Positions 4,866-8,473 of a stretch of 8,473 nucleotides of DNA are shown here, one piece after another. The notes beneath the pieces were generated by a model. It was not told the DNA's origin, did no database searches, and saw only the letters and a list, made by a program, of their open reading frames with translations. The position numbers and the translations under genes were made by a program. The stretch comes from a bacterium (lineage in GTDB: Bacteria > Desulfobacterota > GWC2-55-46 > DRQE01): the NCBI GenBank assembly GCA_027017505.1, contig JALUQR010000180.1, positions 1 through 8,473 on the forward strand, in the 5' to 3' direction. How positions within the stretch are numbered: position 1 is the stretch's first letter; each line of letters begins with the position of its first letter.

Positions 4866-6152
4866 ATGCATATGGACACCAAAATACTTATAGCGCTGGC
4901 AATATTTGTTACTGTCTACGGTTTCCTCATATGGGACAGGTTTGACAGGGCTATCGTATCCATCCTCGGTGCAGGTGTACTGCTCTTTCTCGGCATTATC
5001 AGCCAGGAAGAGGCCATAGAGGGCATAGATTTCAACACACTGGGCCTGCTTGTGGGAATGATGGCCATAGTCTCCATATGTCAGAAAACAGGTATGTTTC
5101 AGTACCTTGCCATAAAGAGTGCCAAGTTTGCCCGCGGTGAGCCAGTGCTCATACTCATATACCTTGCGGTGGTTACCGCTGTACTTTCTGCCCTGCTCGA
5201 TAATGTTACAACAGTACTTCTCATAGCACCCATAACGCTTCTCATAACGGATGAGCTCAAGGTATCTCCCTATCCATTTCTGTTCTCACAGATACTTGCC
5301 TCAAACATAGGTGGTGCGGCAACCCTTATAGGAGACCCTCCGAACATCATGATAGGTAGCTCACAGAAGTTCACATTCATGGACTTTATAGTGAATGTTG
5401 CACCCATAATGCCACCAATACTGATAGTAACACTTCTTATACTCAAGATGGTCTACGGAAAGGAGCTTGTGACAAGCGAGGAGCTCAAGGCAAAGATAAT
5501 GGAGTTCAGAGAGGAAGAGGCCATAGAGGACCCCGTGCTTCTTAAAAAATCACTCATCGTGCTATCTGCGGTTATAGTGGGTTTTCTTATTCACGGACTC
5601 CTCCATGTGGAGCCCGCAACGGTGGCACTTACGGGAGCTGCGGTGCTCATGCTCATAAGCGGTGAGGACATACACCACACCATGGGCAGGGTTGAGTGGT
5701 CCACCATATTCTTCTTTCTCGGCCTGTTCGTGCTGGTTCACGGGCTCGTGGAGGTGGGGCTCATCTCCATGATAGCAGAGGAGATACTCGCCCTCACAGA
5801 TGGCGATGTGGCCACAACCGCATACCTTACGCTGTGGTTCTCTGGTATACTGTCTGCCTTCGTGGACAACATACCCTTTGTTGCAACAATGATACCCCTT
5901 ATAGAACACATGGAAACATACATAGGCTCTAAGGAACTCGTGATGCCCGTGTGGTGGGCGCTCTCAATAGGAGCCTGTCTCGGTGGAAATGGCTCACTTA
6001 TAGGGGCGTCAGCAAATGTGATAATAGCAGGGTTCGCAGCAAGAAGCGGTTACCCCATAGGGTTCGTAAGGTTCATGAAGGTGGGTCTACCTCTTACCAT
6101 ACTATCATTGCTGATATCACACGTATACCTTTACTTAAGATATCTATCTTAA
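4866..6152 (+). CDS. ArsB/NhaD (CitMHS) superfamily ion transporter
   Basis: 428-residue inner-membrane protein with about ten to twelve hydrophobic segments, the first at roughly residues 6-24. It is built as two repeats with the expected signature pairs: SALLDNVTTVLLIAP (about 108-122) with NIGGAATLIGDPPNIMIGS in the first half, and SAFVDNIPFVATMIPLI with GACLGGNGSLIGASANVIIAG in the second. A charged cytoplasmic loop (about 200-225, rich in Glu and Lys) separates the halves. The DN and GDPPN-type motifs mark the ion transporter superfamily holding Na+/H+ antiporters, arsenite permeases and dicarboxylate carriers. The substrate cannot be decided here; an Na+-coupled role is plausible. No arsenic resistance genes are nearby, which argues mildly against arsenite. 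Starts at 4866 and 4872 are both possible. The CBS-domain gene 31 bases downstream may regulate it. Confidence 0.9.
   Translation: MHMDTKILIALAIFVTVYGFLIWDRFDRAIVSILGAGVLLFLGIISQEEAIEGIDFNTLGLLVGMMAIVSICQKTGMFQYLAIKSAKFARGEPVLILIYLAVVTAVLSALLDNVTTVLLIAPITLLITDELKVSPYPFLFSQILASNIGGAATLIGDPPNIMIGSSQKFTFMDFIVNVAPIMPPILIVTLLILKMVYGKELVTSEELKAKIMEFREEEAIEDPVLLKKSLIVLSAVIVGFLIHGLLHVEPATVALTGAAVLMLISGEDIHHTMGRVEWSTIFFFLGLFVLVHGLVEVGLISMIAEEILALTDGDVATTAYLTLWFSGILSAFVDNIPFVATMIPLIEHMETYIGSKELVMPVWWALSIGACLGGNGSLIGASANVIIAGFAARSGYPIGFVRFMKVGLPLTILSLLISHVYLYLRYLS
6135..6152. promoter_or_regulatory. 18-base inverted repeat over the -35 of the CBS gene, possible operator
   Basis: TTAAGATA (6135-6142), TC, TATCTTAA (6145-6152): exact 8-base arms. 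It covers the last codons and stop of the transporter gene and the first bases of the -35 box at 6149-6154, a typical place for a repressor site. It is only partly free of coding constraint, so chance cannot be excluded. Confidence 0.4.
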
Positions 6153-6177
6153 CAAGTAACACTTTATAGGGTATAAT
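6149..6177 (+). promoter_or_regulatory. Promoter of the CBS-domain gene, at the start codon
   Basis: TTAACA (6149-6154, 5/6), 17-base spacer, TATAAT (6172-6177, 6/6). Six bases separate the -10 from the ATG at 6184, so the predicted +1 is the A of the ATG itself. The 31-base gap after the transporter gene carries no Shine-Dalgarno. Confidence 0.72.
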
Positions 6178-6183
6178 ATTGAT

Positions 6184-6663
6184 ATGATAGCCGCAAACAT
6201 TATGACCACAGACACCATAACCCTTTCAGAGCACAACACCGTGGGTGATGCGGTCCAGGTGCTTGCAGAAAACAAGATACGGCAGGTACCTGTGGTGGAC
6301 AGGGAAAACAGGGTGCTCGGTGTGATAACCGCAAGAAGTATCATGGTTGCCATCCTGCCCGCATACATAACCAGGGGTTATCTTAAGGATGTAAAGTTCG
6401 CACCAGAGCCCAGGGACTTTGTGGAAAAGATGGAAAAGATTAAAAATGTGCCCCTCGGTGAGTTCCTCAAAAACAAAACAGATAAGATGGCAGATGAATA
6501 TGCGTGTGTTCCTCCAGACACCTCCACCATGGAGATAGCGGCAATATTCATAAACAGGGAAAAAAGGGTGGAACGAATACTCGTTGTGGACAACAACCAG
6601 AGACTCCTGGGTATCATATCTCCCATTGATGTGTTCAAAAAGATATGGAAACAGCCGACCTGA
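6184..6663 (+). CDS. Two-CBS-domain regulatory protein
   Basis: 159 residues, soluble. First CBS motif at about 6-55, from IMTTDTITLSEHNTVGDAVQ through NKIRQVPVVDRENRVLGVIT. The second runs from about 100 to 157, with YACVPPDTSTMEIAAIFINR and RVERILVVDNNQRLLGIIS. A CBS pair forms a Bateman module that binds adenine nucleotides such as AMP, ATP or S-adenosylmethionine. Between the halves lies an insert of roughly 45 residues starting LPAYITRGYLKDVKF, longer than a minimal linker. There is no attached catalytic domain, so it probably acts on a partner; the transporter gene just upstream is the obvious candidate by position. It has its own leaderless-type promoter, allowing expression apart from the transporter. 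The hemW reading frame overlaps its 3' end. Confidence 0.9.
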   Translation: MIAANIMTTDTITLSEHNTVGDAVQVLAENKIRQVPVVDRENRVLGVITARSIMVAILPAYITRGYLKDVKFAPEPRDFVEKMEKIKNVPLGEFLKNKTDKMADEYACVPPDTSTMEIAAIFINREKRVERILVVDNNQRLLGIISPIDVFKKIWKQPT

Positions 6664-7810
6664 TGGACTGGGTGTGTACATACACATACCCTTCTGTGTG
6701 AGAAAATGCCCCTACTGCGGGTTCAACTCCATCGCGACAGAGGACATCCCTGAAAAGGCCTATACAGAGAGCGTACTCAGGGAACTATACCTGGTTGTAA
6801 AACAGGAATCCCTTGAAAAAAGGGCTGTTGAGACAATCTACATCGGTGGTGGCACCCCTTCCCTCCTTATGCCCTCTTCTGTGGATAGACTCATAGATGG
6901 AATACTCAACCTCCTTCCTGCCACAGACACCCTGGAGGTCTCAATGGAGGTAAACCCTGGCACCGTGGACAGGGTAAAACTCAAGGAGCTCAGGAGGGCA
7001 GGTGTGAATCGCATCGTAATAGGGATGCAATCGCTCAAAGAGGAAAGGCTTAAGAGTCTGGGAAGGGCCCACACCGTTGAGGACTCACTCCGTGCGTTCT
7101 GGGGTTCTACTGATGCAGGCTTTGACAGCATCGGCATAGACCTCATATACGCCACACCAGGGCAGAACCCGGAGGGCTGGCTCGAGGAACTCAAAGAGGT
7201 GATAAAACTCAAACCCCACCATGTATCCACCTATGAGCTAACGGTGGAGGAAAACACCCCCTTTTATACACTCCGTCTTTCAGGCTCCCCTGGACTACCC
7301 GATGAGGACACAGCGGTAAGGATGTACCTTGATGGCAGAAGACTTCTTACAGAAGCAGGCTACACACATTACGAGATATCCAGCTTTGCCCTCGATGGCT
7401 ACCAGTGCAGACACAACCTTAAGTACTGGCACTGTGAGGACTATCTGGGGCTCGGTGCCGGTGCACACTCCTGGCTTAAAGACCGTGGTGGGGGCATAAG
7501 ATGGCACAACACAGAGGAACCCGCCCGCTACATAAATGCCATCAAGGTGGGGACACTCCCGCAGGAGGAAAAACACACCCTTTCTTCTGAAGATGCCCTT
7601 ACAGAAAGGCTCCTTATGGGCATGAGACTCACCAGCGGGATAGACCTCAAGGCTATAGAGGAGGAGTTTGGCGTAAGCCTGAGGGACTCGCCACAGTGGC
7701 AACACCTTCTGCAAGAGGGCCTCATATTCCAGGAGGGCAACACCGCAGGGCTTACAGAAAGGGGTATACTCCTTTCCAACGAGGTGCTGGCCCTTTTAAT
7801 GAGGTCTTGA
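6629..7810 (+). CDS. hemW: HemW, radical SAM heme chaperone (often misnamed oxygen-independent coproporphyrinogen oxidase)
   Basis: About 393 residues from the ATG at 6629, the usual HemW length. The family resembles HemN but, where tested, binds heme and delivers it to respiratory proteins. The 4Fe-4S motif CVRKCPYC (Cys23, 27, 30) follows YIHIPF. Further motifs: YIGGGTPSLL (about 71-80), SMEVNPGTV, VIGMQSL, LGRAHT, GIDLIYATPGQ, HVSTYELTVEENTPF, and CRHNLKYW...YLGLGAGAHSW. A winged-helix-like HemN C-terminal domain follows. The residue after the third cysteine is Gly (CGFNS), where HemW usually has Asp (CDFNS). The start is uncertain: the ATG at 6629 overlaps the CBS gene by 35 bases, a GTG at 6674 would begin right at YIHIPF, and neither has a clear Shine-Dalgarno. 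It lies directly before hrcA, an arrangement also found in Bacillus. Confidence 0.93.
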   Translation: MCSKRYGNSRPDGLGVYIHIPFCVRKCPYCGFNSIATEDIPEKAYTESVLRELYLVVKQESLEKRAVETIYIGGGTPSLLMPSSVDRLIDGILNLLPATDTLEVSMEVNPGTVDRVKLKELRRAGVNRIVIGMQSLKEERLKSLGRAHTVEDSLRAFWGSTDAGFDSIGIDLIYATPGQNPEGWLEELKEVIKLKPHHVSTYELTVEENTPFYTLRLSGSPGLPDEDTAVRMYLDGRRLLTEAGYTHYEISSFALDGYQCRHNLKYWHCEDYLGLGAGAHSWLKDRGGGIRWHNTEEPARYINAIKVGTLPQEEKHTLSSEDALTERLLMGMRLTSGIDLKAIEEEFGVSLRDSPQWQHLLQEGLIFQEGNTAGLTERGILLSNEVLALLMRS

Positions 7811-7835
7811 CATTGTATCCGCTCGTTGGTATTTT
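7807..7835 (+). promoter_or_regulatory. Promoter of hrcA, overlapping the hemW stop codon
   Basis: TTGACA (7807-7812, perfect; contains the hemW TGA), 17-base spacer, TATTTT (7830-7835, 4/6). Predicted start near 7842 and a leader of about 45 bases. No CIRCE element (TTAGCACTC-N9-GAGTGCTAA) lies in 7811-7886. The leader has a small GGGT/ACCC hairpin (7850-7863) hiding a G-run. Confidence 0.6.
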
Positions 7836-7886
7836 TGAAAATAATAAGGGGGTTACTCTACCCTGCGTCTTGGTAAAGCAGAAATC

Positions 7887-8473
7887 ATGAAGAAAAGACA
7901 CCGCAAAATTGCCTCCTGCGGGGAGCACATCTTACAGGGGCGTAAGGCAAAGGTCCTTATAGCGGTCATACACGAGTACATAGAGAGGGCAGAGCCTGTA
8001 AGCTCCAAAACCGTTGCGACAAAGTACTCCATAGGACTCAGCCCCGCAAGCATCCGAAACATAATGGCAGAGCTTGAAAAAGAGGGCTACCTTGCAAGCC
8101 TCCATGTATCCTCGGGCAGGATTCCCACAGACAGGGGGTTCAGGCTCTATGTGGACAGCCTCTGTGAGTTCGAAGAACCCGAAGAGAGGATTAAAAATCT
8201 TATAAGGTCGTGCTTCAAGCGGTTTATAACAAGGGATGAGCTCATAAGAAAACTCACAAAAACACTCTCCTCTGTCACCCACTGTACAGGCTTTGTCTTC
8301 ACCTATTCAAGGACAGCCCTTACCATAAAGAGCATAAGATTCGTGCACATGGGTGAGTCAGGCATACTGGTAATAATAGTTGCAAGTGACAACACGGTGC
8401 ACACAAGACTCATAAGACTTGAAGAAGAGCTCCACCCCTCTGACATAGAGCGTATATCCAACTACATAAACTC
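7887..8473 (+). CDS. hrcA: Heat-inducible transcription repressor HrcA, N-terminal 195 residues (3' end outside the window)
   Basis: Cytosolic DNA-binding repressor of heat-shock operons; in the model systems it binds CIRCE and needs GroEL to fold. The N-terminal winged-helix domain is clear: PVSSKTVATKYSIGLSPAS (about 38-56) followed by IRNIMAELEKEGYLASLHVS and SSGRIPTDRGFRLYVDSL (about 78-96), the most conserved HrcA block. The central dimerisation/GAF-like part begins around 140 (THCTGFVFTYSRTALTIKS) and runs off the edge; full HrcA is about 340 residues. The ATG at 7887 is the only in-frame start after a stop at 7845. It gives a basic N-terminal extension of some 15 residues before the usual beginning and has no strong Shine-Dalgarno. 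grpE and dnaK would be expected next. Confidence 0.94.
   Translation, partial: MKKRHRKIASCGEHILQGRKAKVLIAVIHEYIERAEPVSSKTVATKYSIGLSPASIRNIMAELEKEGYLASLHVSSGRIPTDRGFRLYVDSLCEFEEPEERIKNLIRSCFKRFITRDELIRKLTKTLSSVTHCTGFVFTYSRTALTIKSIRFVHMGESGILVIIVASDNTVHTRLIRLEEELHPSDIERISNYIN

Noticed and set aside
6584..6628. TTG start giving a longer HemW
   Set aside because: It would overlap the CBS gene by 80 bases, has no ribosome site, and adds residues out of line with the family.

Overview
The window is bacterial chromosomal DNA with seven recognisable protein genes, one small zinc-ribbon gene and one tRNA gene. Both end genes run off the edges. Isoleucine is mostly written ATA and arginine mostly AGG/AGA, a bias often seen in thermophiles and deep-branching lineages. 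Together with a phosphoketolase/acetate kinase pair, an archaeal-length RtcB with archease, and the common bacterial pair hemW-hrcA, this suggests an anaerobic or thermophilic Gram-negative-like lineage such as the Nitrospirota. That placement is a guess; no marker gene here fixes it.

Left part (1-1969, minus strand): ackA followed after 4 bases by the N-terminal third of a phosphoketolase gene. Together they turn a sugar phosphate plus phosphate into acetyl phosphate and then acetate plus ATP. A near-consensus promoter lies directly at the ackA start codon.

1970-2383 holds no convincing gene. Its core (about 2007-2341) is bounded by imperfect inverted repeats, each next to a terminator-like structure. 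It sits exactly between two outward-facing promoters, one for ackA and one for archease. It may be a small structured-RNA locus, an insulator or the remains of a small mobile element.

Middle (2384-4308, plus strand): archease and RtcB, an RNA ligase and its activating partner. Their 3' end meets a convergent 57-residue double-knuckle zinc-ribbon gene (minus strand), with overlapping stop codons. Then come a perfect 28-base palindrome, probably a terminator, and tRNA-Gln(CTG) on the minus strand with its own promoter.

Right part (4866-8473, plus strand): an ArsB/NhaD-type membrane transporter, a two-CBS-domain protein with its own promoter, the heme chaperone/radical SAM protein HemW overlapping the CBS gene, and the start of the heat-shock repressor gene hrcA.

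The clearest shared pattern concerns starts of transcription and translation. At ackA, archease and the CBS gene, a good -10 box ends only 6 to 9 bases before the ATG and no Shine-Dalgarno sequence is present, so these mRNAs should be leaderless or nearly so. Three other genes (xfp and rtcB, internal to their operons, and the zinc-ribbon gene) have clear Shine-Dalgarno sequences.
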